A DNA stretch of 64,000 bases from Cohnella terricola (GTDB lineage: Bacteria > Bacillota > Bacilli > Paenibacillales > Paenibacillaceae). This document shows positions 15,527-24,343 of this stretch, piece by piece; within the stretch, counting starts at the first letter, position 1, and every line of letters starts with the position of its first letter. Location of the stretch: contig NZ_VNJJ01000003.1 of the NCBI RefSeq assembly GCF_007786475.1, forward strand, positions 1 to 64,000, read 5' to 3'. Position numbers and translations under genes: made by a program. The notes beneath the pieces are model-generated. The model was not told the origin of the DNA and made no database searches. It saw nothing but the letters and a program-made list of their open reading frames with translations.

Positions 15527-16714
15527 GTGCCACAACCCAAGTATATCACCGATATCGGAAAAATCGCTCACATCCCCGAGCAACAACGCGAGCAACTGAA
15601 GAAGATCACTGACAAGTTCGTCTTTCGCGTTAACGACTACTACCTGAATCTGATCGACTGGAACGATCCCAACGATCCGATCCGCAAGCTGGTTATCCCG
15701 AATGAAGGGGAGCTGGCAGAATACGGGCGATGGGACGCTTCGGACGAAGATACGAACTACGTCGTTAAAGGCTGTCAGCATAAATACAAGTCGACCGCGC
15801 TGCTGATCGTCTCGGAAGTGTGCGGAGCCTATTGTCGGTATTGTTTCCGCAAGCGGTTATTCCGCAACGACGTGAATGAAGCCACTGCCGATGTCGAACC
15901 GGGCTTGCAATATATCGCGAATCACCCGGAAATCAGTAACGTGCTGCTTACCGGAGGCGACAGCCTCATTCTCGCCACCCCTAAACTGCGTGCGATTTTG
16001 CATAGATTAAGGGAAATCGAGCATGTCCAGATCATTCGTCTAGGCTCGAAAATACCTGTCTTTAATCCGATGCGAATCTACGAAGACGAAGAATTGTTGG
16101 ACACGATCCGGGAGTTCTCGGACGCGAATAAAAGAATCTACGTGATGGCCCATATTAACCATCCACGGGAAATAACCCCGGAGGCGATCCGCGGATTTCA
16201 AGCGTTGCACGACGCTGGAGCGATCGTCGTCAATCAAACGCCCGTGCTTAAAGGAATCAACGACGATCCTGAGGTGCTAGGAGAACTGCTCGATAAGCTA
16301 TCGTGGGCGGGCGTTACGCCATATTATTTCTTCGTCAACCGTCCGGTTGCAGGAAATAGCGAGTTCGTTCTGCCACTGGCCAAAGTATACGATATCGTGG
16401 AGAAGGCCAAAGCGCGCACTTCCGGGCTTGGCAAGCGGGTCCGCCTTTCAATGAGCCATACGTCCGGCAAAATCGAAATCCTCGCCATCGACAACGGGAA
16501 AGCTTATTTGAAATACCATCAATCCCGCGATGGACACTACGGACAATTCATGGTGCTCGATTGTCCGGACAATGCGGCTTGGTTTGACGATCTCCCCGGA
16601 AGCGAACGCTACTGGGATAAACCGAAGAAGAAAACGAACGAGGTCATCTCCGTCAACGAAATGCCCGATCTTCCCCGCAGAAGAGAGAGGAAAGCCGAAG
16701 CTCACAGCTCATAA
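15527..16714 (+). CDS. KamA family radical SAM protein (lysine 2,3-aminomutase-like)
   Basis: 395 aa. Radical SAM cluster C-x3-C-x2-C at Cys99, Cys103 and Cys106 (C-G-A-Y-C-R-Y-C-F-R), followed by the G-G-D SAM-binding region and a TIM-barrel-like body. The family joins PLP and SAM chemistry to move an amino group between lysine carbons; some members (EpmB) act on EF-P instead. The C-terminal zinc and PLP features of true aminomutases are not clear to me, so the substrate is open. GTG start with GAGGAGG 8 nt upstream. The gene stands alone behind the c-di-AMP riboswitch. If it makes beta-lysine, an osmolyte in some bacteria, c-di-AMP control of osmotic balance would make sense. Confidence 0.88.
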   Translation: MPQPKYITDIGKIAHIPEQQREQLKKITDKFVFRVNDYYLNLIDWNDPNDPIRKLVIPNEGELAEYGRWDASDEDTNYVVKGCQHKYKSTALLIVSEVCGAYCRYCFRKRLFRNDVNEATADVEPGLQYIANHPEISNVLLTGGDSLILATPKLRAILHRLREIEHVQIIRLGSKIPVFNPMRIYEDEELLDTIREFSDANKRIYVMAHINHPREITPEAIRGFQALHDAGAIVVNQTPVLKGINDDPEVLGELLDKLSWAGVTPYYFFVNRPVAGNSEFVLPLAKVYDIVEKAKARTSGLGKRVRLSMSHTSGKIEILAIDNGKAYLKYHQSRDGHYGQFMVLDCPDNAAWFDDLPGSERYWDKPKKKTNEVISVNEMPDLPRRRERKAEAHSS

Positions 16715-16747
16715 GCAGACTTGCTTCAATGGGCCTTCGGCTGCGAT

Positions 16748-16778
16748 TTGGCCAATACCGCCTACGGGCGGTATTCGT
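16748..16778 (+). terminator. inverted repeat after kamA-like gene
   Basis: AATACCGCC-TAC-GGGCGGTATT is a perfect 9-bp stem just past the gene, without a T run. It may be a weak terminator or an mRNA 3' stabiliser. Confidence 0.45.
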
Positions 16779-16936
16779 GCCAAGTCGCCCCTCGCGCAAT
16801 CCTTCCAAATCATAATCCGATCGCATATCCCCGATAACGACAAATCATCCCCCAATTCTCACTGATCGTTTGACAAGTTTCTCGAAGCCCCGAATGTACA
16901 ATCTATTTATTCAAAGCAGTGGGGGAATAAATAGAG

Positions 16937-18427
16937 ATGCGCAAGGGACTCAAAGCATTCATTCTTGTTTTGGCAATCGTTTTCATTTCTCAAGGGATCG
17001 TCCATGCCAGCAGTCTTCTATCGCATCAGTGGAGAAACAAACCTTCGCTCCCGCAAATGTTTCCTGAAGTGTATACGAATGTGGAAGGGATACTGACTTT
17101 CCGCGGCTCGAACGAACGCGACGCCCCGTCATACGGCTTGGTTCATATGGTACGGCATCAACCAAAGATCGCGTGGGAGAAGCGGACGAAGAGTAGCTCC
17201 TGGGGCGGCGGAGCCGGTTGGACGGGCCAGCCCGCCATTGTGAAGTGGGCGCCGGAGGTACTCAAGACAATGAACGTCAATAATAAATTTCTTTCCAAAC
17301 CGGATTTCAAGGAAGTGATCTATGCGTCTCTCGACGGATACGTCTATTTCATGGACTTGGAGACGGGCGAGGAGACACGTAGTCCGATTAAGGTCGGCAA
17401 TCCCGTGAAAGGGAGCGTGTCCGTTGACGCCAGAGGTTATCCGTTGCTTTATGTGGGCGAGGGCATTCCGGAGAACGGGACAATCGGCTTTAACTTATAT
17501 AGCCTGATCGACCAGAAGAGGCTCTTGCGCGTAAACGGGAAGGACCCGTTCGCTTATCGGAGCTGGGGGGCGTTCGACAGTTCCGCGATTTTTAACCGAA
17601 TGGACGATACGCTGCTCGTCGGCGGGGAGAACGGACTATTCTACCACGTCAAGCTGAACACCAAGTTCGATCCGGAACGCAAGACGATCTCGATTAAGCC
17701 AGTCATCGGCAAGTATCGATATAAAATCAAAGACAACGCTTATCAAGGTATCGAGAATTCGGTAGCCGTCTATCGCGATTTGGCTTTTTTCGCGGATAAC
17801 GGCGGCAGCGTCCAAGCCTTGAATTTGACTACGTTTGACACGCAATGGGCGCTTTCCCCGCTCGACGATACGGACGCTTCGATCGTGATCGAAGCGGAGG
17901 AAGGAGTTCCTTATCTCTATACGGGAACTGAAGTCGACAAACAGGGGAGCAAAGGCGACGCCATCATTCGGAAGATCAACGGTTTAACGGGCCAGGTTGT
18001 TTGGCAAAGCAGTTACCCCTGCTTCTCACTGCTCGGTGACCATCCTGTCAACGGCGGCGTGCTGGCTACACCGGTCATCGGTAAACGTGACATTGCGGGA
18101 CTTGTGATTTTCACGATCGCCAGATACGGCACGTTCAGCGGGGGGGTGATGGCAGCTTTGGACAAAAAGACGGGGAAAGAAGTCTGGCGCTTGCCCATGA
18201 ACAATTATGCTTGGTCGTCACCAGTCGATGTCTATAACGAGACAGGCAAATCTTACTTGATTCAAGCGGACTTCGCTGGCCGGATCTCCGTCATTTCGGG
18301 GAAAGATGGCCGGAAGCTGGGCAGTTTGAATATTGGATCGAATATCGAAGCCTCTCCAGCCGTTTACGACGACTATATGGTCGTCGCTTCGCGAGGAGGC
18401 AAAATCTACGGCATCAAGCTGGAGTGA
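16937..18427 (+). CDS. secreted PQQ-type beta-propeller repeat protein
   Basis: 496 aa. N-terminal signal peptide (~1-24, ending V-H-A-S). The rest is built of repeats with the PQQ/quinoprotein signature (A-S-L-D-G-Y-V-Y-F-M-D-L-E-T-G, A-L-D-K-K-T-G-K-E-V-W-R-L and similar), giving an eight-bladed-type propeller like BamB or quinoprotein dehydrogenases. Enzymatic PQQ- or calcium-binding residues are not evident, so a structural or binding role outside the membrane is more likely than a dehydrogenase. GGGGGAA precedes the ATG. It is convergent with the next gene and overlaps it by 22 bp. Confidence 0.85.
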   Translation: MRKGLKAFILVLAIVFISQGIVHASSLLSHQWRNKPSLPQMFPEVYTNVEGILTFRGSNERDAPSYGLVHMVRHQPKIAWEKRTKSSSWGGGAGWTGQPAIVKWAPEVLKTMNVNNKFLSKPDFKEVIYASLDGYVYFMDLETGEETRSPIKVGNPVKGSVSVDARGYPLLYVGEGIPENGTIGFNLYSLIDQKRLLRVNGKDPFAYRSWGAFDSSAIFNRMDDTLLVGGENGLFYHVKLNTKFDPERKTISIKPVIGKYRYKIKDNAYQGIENSVAVYRDLAFFADNGGSVQALNLTTFDTQWALSPLDDTDASIVIEAEEGVPYLYTGTEVDKQGSKGDAIIRKINGLTGQVVWQSSYPCFSLLGDHPVNGGVLATPVIGKRDIAGLVIFTIARYGTFSGGVMAALDKKTGKEVWRLPMNNYAWSSPVDVYNETGKSYLIQADFAGRISVISGKDGRKLGSLNIGSNIEASPAVYDDYMVVASRGGKIYGIKLE

Positions 18428-19599
18428 TCTTCTTTAGCAGGGATTATGAAAACATCTTCGATTTTCCAAGCGGCGTTGAAGCTATTACGTTTGAAGACCA
18501 GATGGAGTTCATCGTTGCGAGAAGTACGTCCGTTGGCAAGAATTCGGATAGGTAAACCGATGTCGGTCGTTAACCTTGTCTTCGACTCCTCTTGGAGCGT
18601 GCGAGCGAACTTCTTCTTCCATTTCTGCGGGACGGAAATCGATTGATAAGGGCCTAGCGCTTGGATGAACGCCTTGAACTTATTGTTGGGAGGATCATCC
18701 CATATTTGCCGAATCAGGATTTCATCTTTCCGATTTAGCGCTTCGATGAACCTTTCGGCGAGCGCAAGAGGAGGAGAAGATTCGAAATACGCGCGCAGAT
18801 TGCCGGCGGCTTTGTAGACCATCAATTGGTGATCCGGATCGGGGATAACGGAGCGATGCGAAGTGCTGTCGAGGAAATGGACGCAGAAGTGCCCCGAAAA
18901 TCCGTTGTCTGGAATGCCGTCTCCGCCGTGAGGCATGCCGTTCATGGAAGCGGCGATGCGTAAGCTGTCTTTCTGCACGACAATTGCTTTGCGATCCCAG
19001 CTCCATTTGCCGTCGTAAATCCGTTTCATGATCGCTGAGTCCACTTTGGTAAGCGGTTGTACGTCCGCATGGCTGCTCCCGGCACGTCGTTGAACGCGAA
19101 AAGAAAGTCCGCTTTCCAGATCGGTGATGGTGAAGGCGCTTTTGCGAGTTACGATGTTTCTTGCTTGCTCCCAGGGAATCAATTGTCCGTAATGCTTGTT
19201 TCGTAGCGCATCGGCGTATTTCAGCAGCCGTCGCGACGTTTGTTTGGAGAGCACGAGCTTTGCCGAGGTCAACGGGTTCCATAGTTTGCCTGAGCGTTCT
19301 AAACGATAGGATGATTCCCGTTTGCCATGCCGCAGGGAGACTTCAAGGTCGGGAATCAATACCCCGTCCTCGGAAGGCTCTTCTTTGGCGCGCAGCAACT
19401 GTCGAATCAGACTTGGACTTTCGATGAGCAGCGTGCTAACCATGGAGGATGATTGACTCGAACGAACGGTGAACAGGAGCGCGGGTGACTCGGATTGTCC
19501 GGCAGCCGTAACGGAATCGGTAAAAGCACAGAGCGAATAAACGCTCGCAAGCGCCAATACGACCAGGGCTATTCCGATTTTTCGCGACAATCGATCCAT
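18406..19599 (-). CDS. exported protein of unknown function
   Basis: 397 aa. A signal peptide (~1-33, S-V-T-A-A-G) precedes a soluble body. A middle block around residues 215-265 contains A-A-S-M-N-G-M-P-H-G-G-D and G-H-F-C-V-H-F-L-D-S with D-P-D-H-Q, a conserved-looking segment with several His, Cys and Asp that could bind metal or be catalytic. I recall similar blocks in uncharacterised Bacillales exported proteins, but I cannot name an activity. GGGGG lies upstream of the ATG at 19599. It is convergent with the propeller gene; the 22-bp coding overlap at the tails means no separate terminator exists there. Confidence 0.7.
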   Translation of the reverse strand: MDRLSRKIGIALVVLALASVYSLCAFTDSVTAAGQSESPALLFTVRSSQSSSMVSTLLIESPSLIRQLLRAKEEPSEDGVLIPDLEVSLRHGKRESSYRLERSGKLWNPLTSAKLVLSKQTSRRLLKYADALRNKHYGQLIPWEQARNIVTRKSAFTITDLESGLSFRVQRRAGSSHADVQPLTKVDSAIMKRIYDGKWSWDRKAIVVQKDSLRIAASMNGMPHGGDGIPDNGFSGHFCVHFLDSTSHRSVIPDPDHQLMVYKAAGNLRAYFESSPPLALAERFIEALNRKDEILIRQIWDDPPNNKFKAFIQALGPYQSISVPQKWKKKFARTLQEESKTRLTTDIGLPIRILANGRTSRNDELHLVFKRNSFNAAWKIEDVFIIPAKEDHSSLMP

Positions 19600-19760
19600 G
19601 ATCCAATCCCCCGTATTTCCCCGATTCAGTCTTCATCTATTCTCAACGGACAAACCGATTTTTATGTAGGATAAGGGTCCAGCTTTTGGCGCAACGTAAA
19701 TTAAGCGTGCGTCTGAAGGCGCATCCTGAAATATTCGATCCGAAAGACGGAGGTAAAATG

Positions 19761-20012
19761 ATGAATACACAGAGGGCCGCCGAAATCGCCAATTCGCCAG
19801 TTATGGCCAATGTCACCTATCAAAATGCAAACGTATATATCCAACACGTTGATGAAGCTAACGAAACCGCCAGAATATACGCGCTTGACCGGCCAGACCA
19901 AGAATTTAGCGTGCCTCTAGGCATGCTCGTCGAGCAACGTTCGGATATCGAATCGCAAGAGGCGATTTATGTTTGCCCGACGTCGAACGAATCCGGGGAG
20001 CAGACTCTATGA
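19761..20012 (+). CDS. sspH: H-type small acid-soluble spore protein
   Basis: 83 aa. It begins M-N-T-Q-R-A-A-E-I and contains S-P-V-M-A-N-V-T-Y and V-Y-I-Q-H-V-D-E, the pattern of the SspH family, which is made in the forespore and degraded or retained at outgrowth. Family members are usually ~60 aa; this one has a ~20-residue polar tail. GGAGGT is 6 nt before the ATG at 19761 and 3 nt before an ATG at 19758, so I preferred 19761. The VanW gene follows within 26 bp, so the two may be co-transcribed, which would suggest a sporulation-linked role for the neighbour. Confidence 0.85.
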   Translation: MNTQRAAEIANSPVMANVTYQNANVYIQHVDEANETARIYALDRPDQEFSVPLGMLVEQRSDIESQEAIYVCPTSNESGEQTL

Positions 20013-20037
20013 AAAGCGCCGAATAGGAGGCGTCGAC

Positions 20038-20994
20038 ATGATTTGGAAATGGATGGCGGGGGTCATTCTGCTCGCGAAGCAGGCTGTAACGCCGGACAAT
20101 TCACTCGATGTATGGCCCGGAAACTTGACGGTAACGTTGGAAGGCCAAACAATCGTCGATGCGAAACGGACCGATTACGAGTTTCCGTTACCGGGGACCC
20201 CAGTAGTTAATGACGTTAGATTAAAAGAAATGATTCAGCGTTTGGAGAAACAGGTCTATCGCGCTCCGGTCGACGCCACGCTTGACGGTTGGGGTTCTAT
20301 CGTTCCCGAATCGGCAGGGTACAAGCTCGATTCGCGAGCTTTCGCTGATCAGTTTTATGGCTTTATGGTCGAGGGCGGACCTACTTTGATCGAAGTGCCT
20401 AGGCGTGTCTTATATCCGAGGGTCGATAGCGAATTGCTGACCATTATTAAGGAAAAAGTGATCGGGCACTATACAACATATTACAATTCAAGCAATAAGA
20501 ATCGCTCGCACAATATCGATCTGGCTTCGAAAGCGATCAATAACCACTATGTATTTCCGGGAGAAACCTTCTCTTTTAATGCAATCGTAGGCGAACGTAC
20601 GGTCCGAAAAGGTTACCAAATGGCCAAAGTTATCGTAAGAGGCGAAGTGTCGGAAGGTATTGGTGGAGGGATCTGCCAGATATCTTCGACGCTGTATAAT
20701 GCAGTAGACCGCGCGGGATTGAAAATTGTCGAGCGATATTCCCATAGTCGCAACGTTCCTTACGTTCCGCCCGGTCGCGACGCGACGGTTAGTTGGGGCG
20801 GCCCCGATTTTATTTTTCAAAATCAATACGATCACCCGGTGCTGATTCGTTCATACTCCGGTGCGGGACAAACGTCGATTATGATCTATTCCTCGGACGA
20901 GATTCACAACAAACCCCGCGAGGTGCCGAGCGCTTCGAAAAAACTGCCGGAAGAAGTGATTGCTGACCGTAACGTCCACCAGATCGTGCCCTGA
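20038..20994 (+). CDS. VanW family protein
   Basis: 318 aa. The C-terminal ~150 residues are a VanW domain: F-P-G-E-T-F-S-F-N, G-I-G-G-G-I-C-Q-I-S-S-T-L-Y-N and H-S-R-N-V-P-Y-V-P-P-G-R-D-A-T-V. The domain is found in vancomycin-resistance clusters and in many sporulating Firmicutes; its biochemical role is not established, although cell-wall or exported locations are usual. A short hydrophobic N-terminus (~1-14) may be an uncleaved anchor. AGGAGG lies upstream of the ATG at 20038. Placement just after sspH suggests expression during sporulation. An imperfect hairpin with a T run follows. Confidence 0.88.
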   Translation: MIWKWMAGVILLAKQAVTPDNSLDVWPGNLTVTLEGQTIVDAKRTDYEFPLPGTPVVNDVRLKEMIQRLEKQVYRAPVDATLDGWGSIVPESAGYKLDSRAFADQFYGFMVEGGPTLIEVPRRVLYPRVDSELLTIIKEKVIGHYTTYYNSSNKNRSHNIDLASKAINNHYVFPGETFSFNAIVGERTVRKGYQMAKVIVRGEVSEGIGGGICQISSTLYNAVDRAGLKIVERYSHSRNVPYVPPGRDATVSWGGPDFIFQNQYDHPVLIRSYSGAGQTSIMIYSSDEIHNKPREVPSASKKLPEEVIADRNVHQIVP

Positions 20995-21005
20995 ATGCAG
21001 AATCA

Positions 21006-21047
21006 AGAAGGGACTCCTTCAGAAAACCGAGGAGCGCCTTCTTTTTT
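21006..21047 (+). terminator. terminator after vanW-like gene
   Basis: AGAAGG-GACTCCT pairs imperfectly with AGGAGCG-CCTTCT across a short loop, followed by TTTTTT. Confidence 0.7.
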
Positions 21048-21155
21048 CGTTCGAAAATGCTCGAATGTTGTCAGCGGTTTTTTCTTTCGTTATACTCAGG
21101 AATACGACTTCGCTTGAACGGCGGAAGAAGATAGATCCCGTGCGGGAGGCGGCCA

Positions 21156-22835
21156 ATGACTAGGGAAATACGCGCGAACGAGTTGCGAGCGCTTAAGGAA
21201 ATCGCGGAAATGTTGAATTCGGCTAACGAAATGGATCAGATGCTGAACGACGTTCTGAAGAAGCTTCTGCAGGTAACCGGGTTCACGACGGGCTGGATTT
21301 TTCTCGTGGACAACCGGCAAGGCAACGTATGCACCGCTTCGCAGAATCTGCCTTCCGCGCTCATGGCCGGCAATTACGCATTAGTCTGCGGCGAAGATTG
21401 CGCGTGCATCGAGAGCTACCGCCAGGATAAGCTGGACAACGCGGTTAACATCCTCGAATGCAAACGGATCAACTATGCGGTTGAACATAAGATTGGAGAT
21501 ACGGCAAATATATCGCACCATGCGACCGTTCCGCTATACGCTGGAAATGAAAGGTTCGGTCTGCTGAACGTCGCCGAAGCCGGCAAGGAGCGGTTCAATG
21601 AGGACGAGCTTGCGCTGCTCCAGGCGGTCGCCTTGCAGATCGGAACGGCGATCAAACGCATCCGTTTTTATCAGGCACAAGAAAGAAATGCGATTCTGTA
21701 CGCCAAACTCGGGGACGCGATTCAGCGAATCAATTCCATTCTGGATATCGGCCAACTTCCGGTCAAAGCGGTCCGCATCATCGGAGATACCTTTAATTGG
21801 CCGAACGTATCGTTATTCATCATGAAGAACGACAAGTTGTCGCTTCGGGCACAATACAAGAACAACCGCGTGGATGAGAAATGGCAGGACATCGCGATGG
21901 AGGAAGCCGGTATTGTTCAGGCCGCTTACCGGGATAATCGACTCGTCATCGAAGCTCATGCCGGGGCGGCGTGCGCGGTGGTATTGGTCTCGCTCGGATT
22001 GCCCCCGGACGGTTCGGCGGCGGCCATACCGCTGCGGGCAAGAGGGCGTCCGTTCGGCGTGTTACTGATTAGCAGTCCGGGTCACAAGCAGTTCGAAGGA
22101 TACCCGGAAGAGTTTATGTATTCGTTAGGTGATCATTTCACGCTGAGTTTTGAGAACTTGCGGTTATACGAGCAGCGCAGAGAACTGGCTTTAGTCGAAG
22201 AAAGAAACCGGATGGCGCGCGATATGCACGATTCGGTCATCCAAAAGGTATTCTCGCTTTCTTTCCTCGCCAAAGGAGCCGAAGCGATGCTGTCGGACAA
22301 GGATGCCGCGGTCGGGAAATCCTTGCAAGAGATCGGGTCGTTGTCCCAGGAAGTGCTGAAGGAGATGAGGGCGCTCATCTGGCAGCTTCGTCCGGCGGGA
22401 CTGGAAAACGGCCTGCTGCCAGCTTTGAAGGAATACGGCCAAAGGATCAATCTGACCGTCTATGAGCAGGCCCGAGGAGTTATGGAGCTGCCCAGGGCGA
22501 TCGAGGAAGCATTATGGAGGATCGGCCAGGAAGCGCTGAATAACGTGAAAAAGCATGCAGGCACGAATGCGGCTTATGTCCGGCTGACGAAGACGGAAAC
22601 AGAAGCCAGCCTGGAAATATCGGATCGTGGAAATGGGTTTAACAGCGAGAAAAAAAAGGGAAAGCTGACGATGGGCATGATGTCGATGCGCGAAAGAGCG
22701 GAAGCTCTCGGCGGACAGATTACGATATCAAGTGGCAAAGGAATTCCTTCGACGGTCAAAGTGACGATTCCGATTCACGTCATCGAAGAGAAGTGCAACG
22801 AAGAAAAGCGAGCAGGGGAGAATAACGGAACGTGA
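21156..22835 (+). CDS. cytosolic GAF-domain sensor histidine kinase (NarL-partner class)
   Basis: 559 aa with no transmembrane segment. A GAF domain (~15-170) carries several Cys (C-G-E-D-C-A-C-I, C-K-R), which could hold a redox cofactor or metal. A second GAF-like region follows at ~185-335, then HisKA_3 with phospho-acceptor His358 in M-A-R-D-M-H-D-S and an HATPase_c domain. The kinase class pairs with LuxR-type regulators, and the partner follows directly with a 4-bp overlap (GTGA). The Cys arrangement resembles oxygen- or redox-sensing soluble kinases such as NreB, but that is inference. Signal and targets are unknown. Confidence 0.88.
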   Translation: MTREIRANELRALKEIAEMLNSANEMDQMLNDVLKKLLQVTGFTTGWIFLVDNRQGNVCTASQNLPSALMAGNYALVCGEDCACIESYRQDKLDNAVNILECKRINYAVEHKIGDTANISHHATVPLYAGNERFGLLNVAEAGKERFNEDELALLQAVALQIGTAIKRIRFYQAQERNAILYAKLGDAIQRINSILDIGQLPVKAVRIIGDTFNWPNVSLFIMKNDKLSLRAQYKNNRVDEKWQDIAMEEAGIVQAAYRDNRLVIEAHAGAACAVVLVSLGLPPDGSAAAIPLRARGRPFGVLLISSPGHKQFEGYPEEFMYSLGDHFTLSFENLRLYEQRRELALVEERNRMARDMHDSVIQKVFSLSFLAKGAEAMLSDKDAAVGKSLQEIGSLSQEVLKEMRALIWQLRPAGLENGLLPALKEYGQRINLTVYEQARGVMELPRAIEEALWRIGQEALNNVKKHAGTNAAYVRLTKTETEASLEISDRGNGFNSEKKKGKLTMGMMSMRERAEALGGQITISSGKGIPSTVKVTIPIHVIEEKCNEEKRAGENNGT

Positions 22836-23491
22836 AGATCAGATTGTTGCTGGCGGACGATCATCAAATCGTGCTTAAAGGAATATCTTTTTTCCTTGGT
22901 TTACAGCCCGATTTCGAGATCGTCGGAGAAGCCCACAACGGGCAAGAAGCGGTGGAGATGGCAACCAGCCTGAAGCCGGATATTGTATTGATGGATTTGA
23001 ATATGCCTGTCATGGACGGCATCGAAGCAAGCAAGCTGATCACGGAGCGTCACCCGGAAGTCAAAGTGCTCGTGCTGACAAGCTTTTCCGACAGCAGTCA
23101 CATCGTCCCCGCCTTACAGACGGGAGCGATCGGTTATATGCTGAAAGAGGTTGAGCCGGACCAATTGGTGGAAGCGATCAGGAGCGCTTATAAGGGCAAT
23201 GTCCAATTGCACCCCGAGATTTCGAACGCGATCCTATCGCAGTTGTCACCGAACGGCAGCGAGGCTAAGAAGCTTCCGGATATCGAGGTGGCTAAGGCGC
23301 TGACGCGAAGAGAATTGGAAGTGCTCGAACAGTTGACCAAAGGGCTCAGCAACAAGGAAATCGCGCAGACGCTCGTCGTTGCCGAGAAGACGGTGAAGAC
23401 GCACGTGAGCAGCATTTTGAGCAAGCTTAATCTTTCCGATCGAACCCAAGCCGCTTTGTTTGCCGTTCAACTGTTTCAGTCCGCTGAGTGA
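22832..23491 (+). CDS. NarL/LuxR family response regulator
   Basis: 219 aa. Receiver domain (~1-120) with acidic residues D9-D10 and phospho-acceptor D55, then a LuxR-type HTH (~150-210: L-T-R-R-E-L-E-V-L ... N-K-E-I-A-Q-T-L ... K-T-V-K-T-H-V). It is the cognate regulator of the upstream GAF kinase. The GTG start overlaps the kinase stop codon, so expression is coupled. A GGAGGA hairpin with a T run closes the unit. The azoreductase gene lies ~180 bp downstream with its own leader and could be one target. Confidence 0.92.
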   Translation: MKIRLLLADDHQIVLKGISFFLGLQPDFEIVGEAHNGQEAVEMATSLKPDIVLMDLNMPVMDGIEASKLITERHPEVKVLVLTSFSDSSHIVPALQTGAIGYMLKEVEPDQLVEAIRSAYKGNVQLHPEISNAILSQLSPNGSEAKKLPDIEVAKALTRRELEVLEQLTKGLSNKEIAQTLVVAEKTVKTHVSSILSKLNLSDRTQAALFAVQLFQSAE

Positions 23492-23534
23492 GCGCAAGGC
23501 GTGTCTTCACATAGGTCCACAGTCGTAAGACCGG

Positions 23535-23559
23535 TCCTCCGTCTTGGGAGGATTTTTTC
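23535..23559 (+). terminator. terminator of the GAF kinase/regulator unit
   Basis: TCCTCC-GTCTTG-GGAGGA followed by TTTTTT. Confidence 0.85.
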
Positions 23560-23671
23560 TTGCGCGGATTTCAGCCTAATTACCGATGTGTCCTTTCATA
23601 ATTCCGAGTATAGTTGTTCGTGTTCTTACTTTTAGTTATAAACTATACAAAAAGTGCGGAGGGAAACACAT

Positions 23672-24295
23672 ATGAGCAAAGTACTATTCGTCAAAGCCAA
23701 CGACCGCGGCGATCAAGCGGTTAGCGTTAAGTTGTATGAAGCTTTCCTGGAAAGCTACAAGAAAAGCCATCCGGAAGACACGATCGTCGAACTTGATCTG
23801 TTCCAAGAAAACCTGCCTTATCTGAACGCCGATATGATCAATGGCGGCTACAAAGCGGCTAATGGAATCGAATTGACTCCGGTGGAACAAGCTGCTGTGG
23901 CAACAAAGCACAAATATTTGAACCAATTCCTTGAAGCGGACAAAGTCGTGTTCGGTTTCCCGCTTTGGAACTTTACGGTTCCTGCGGTTCTTCATACGTA
24001 TATGGACTATCTTGCCGAAGCCGGCAAAACGTTCAAATATACGGCGCAAGGTCCTGTCGGCCTCGCCGGCGAGAAGAAAGTCGCCCTGCTTAACGCGCGC
24101 GGCGGCGTCTATTCCGAAGGTCCTGCGGCAGCTGCGGAAATGGCCTACAACTATATCCGTAACATGATGTCGTTCTTCGGCGTGACCCAAGTCGAAACGA
24201 TCATCGTCGAAGGCCATAATCAAATGCAAGATAAAGCTCAAGACATTATCTCTCAAGGTTTGGAGAACGCAAGCAAAGTTGCAGCGGGCTTCTAA
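23672..24295 (+). CDS. azoR: FMN-dependent NADH-azoreductase
   Basis: 207 aa, flavodoxin-like fold of the AzoR/AcpD family: N-terminal V-L-F-V-K-A-N phosphate-binding region, P-L-W-N-F-T-V-P-A-V-L-H-T-Y-M-D around the flavin, and N-A-R-G-G-V-Y near the dimer interface. It reduces azo compounds and quinones with NAD(P)H via FMN as a homodimer in the cytosol, and is usually a quinone/thiol-stress defence enzyme. GGAGGG lies before the ATG at 23672; an upstream GTG at 23654 lacks a site. Single gene with its own strong terminator. Confidence 0.93.
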   Translation: MSKVLFVKANDRGDQAVSVKLYEAFLESYKKSHPEDTIVELDLFQENLPYLNADMINGGYKAANGIELTPVEQAAVATKHKYLNQFLEADKVVFGFPLWNFTVPAVLHTYMDYLAEAGKTFKYTAQGPVGLAGEKKVALLNARGGVYSEGPAAAAEMAYNYIRNMMSFFGVTQVETIIVEGHNQMQDKAQDIISQGLENASKVAAGF

Positions 24296-24307
24296 TTGAG
24301 CGAACGA

Positions 24308-24343
24308 AAAGACCGGTCGGGTGTATGCCCGACCGGTTTTTTA
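24308..24343. terminator. bidirectional terminator between azoR and lysR-type gene
   Basis: ACCGGTCGGG and CCCGACCGGT form a 10-bp perfect stem around a 6-nt loop. TTTTTT follows on the plus strand, and AAAA precedes it (T run for the leftward gene). Confidence 0.9.
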
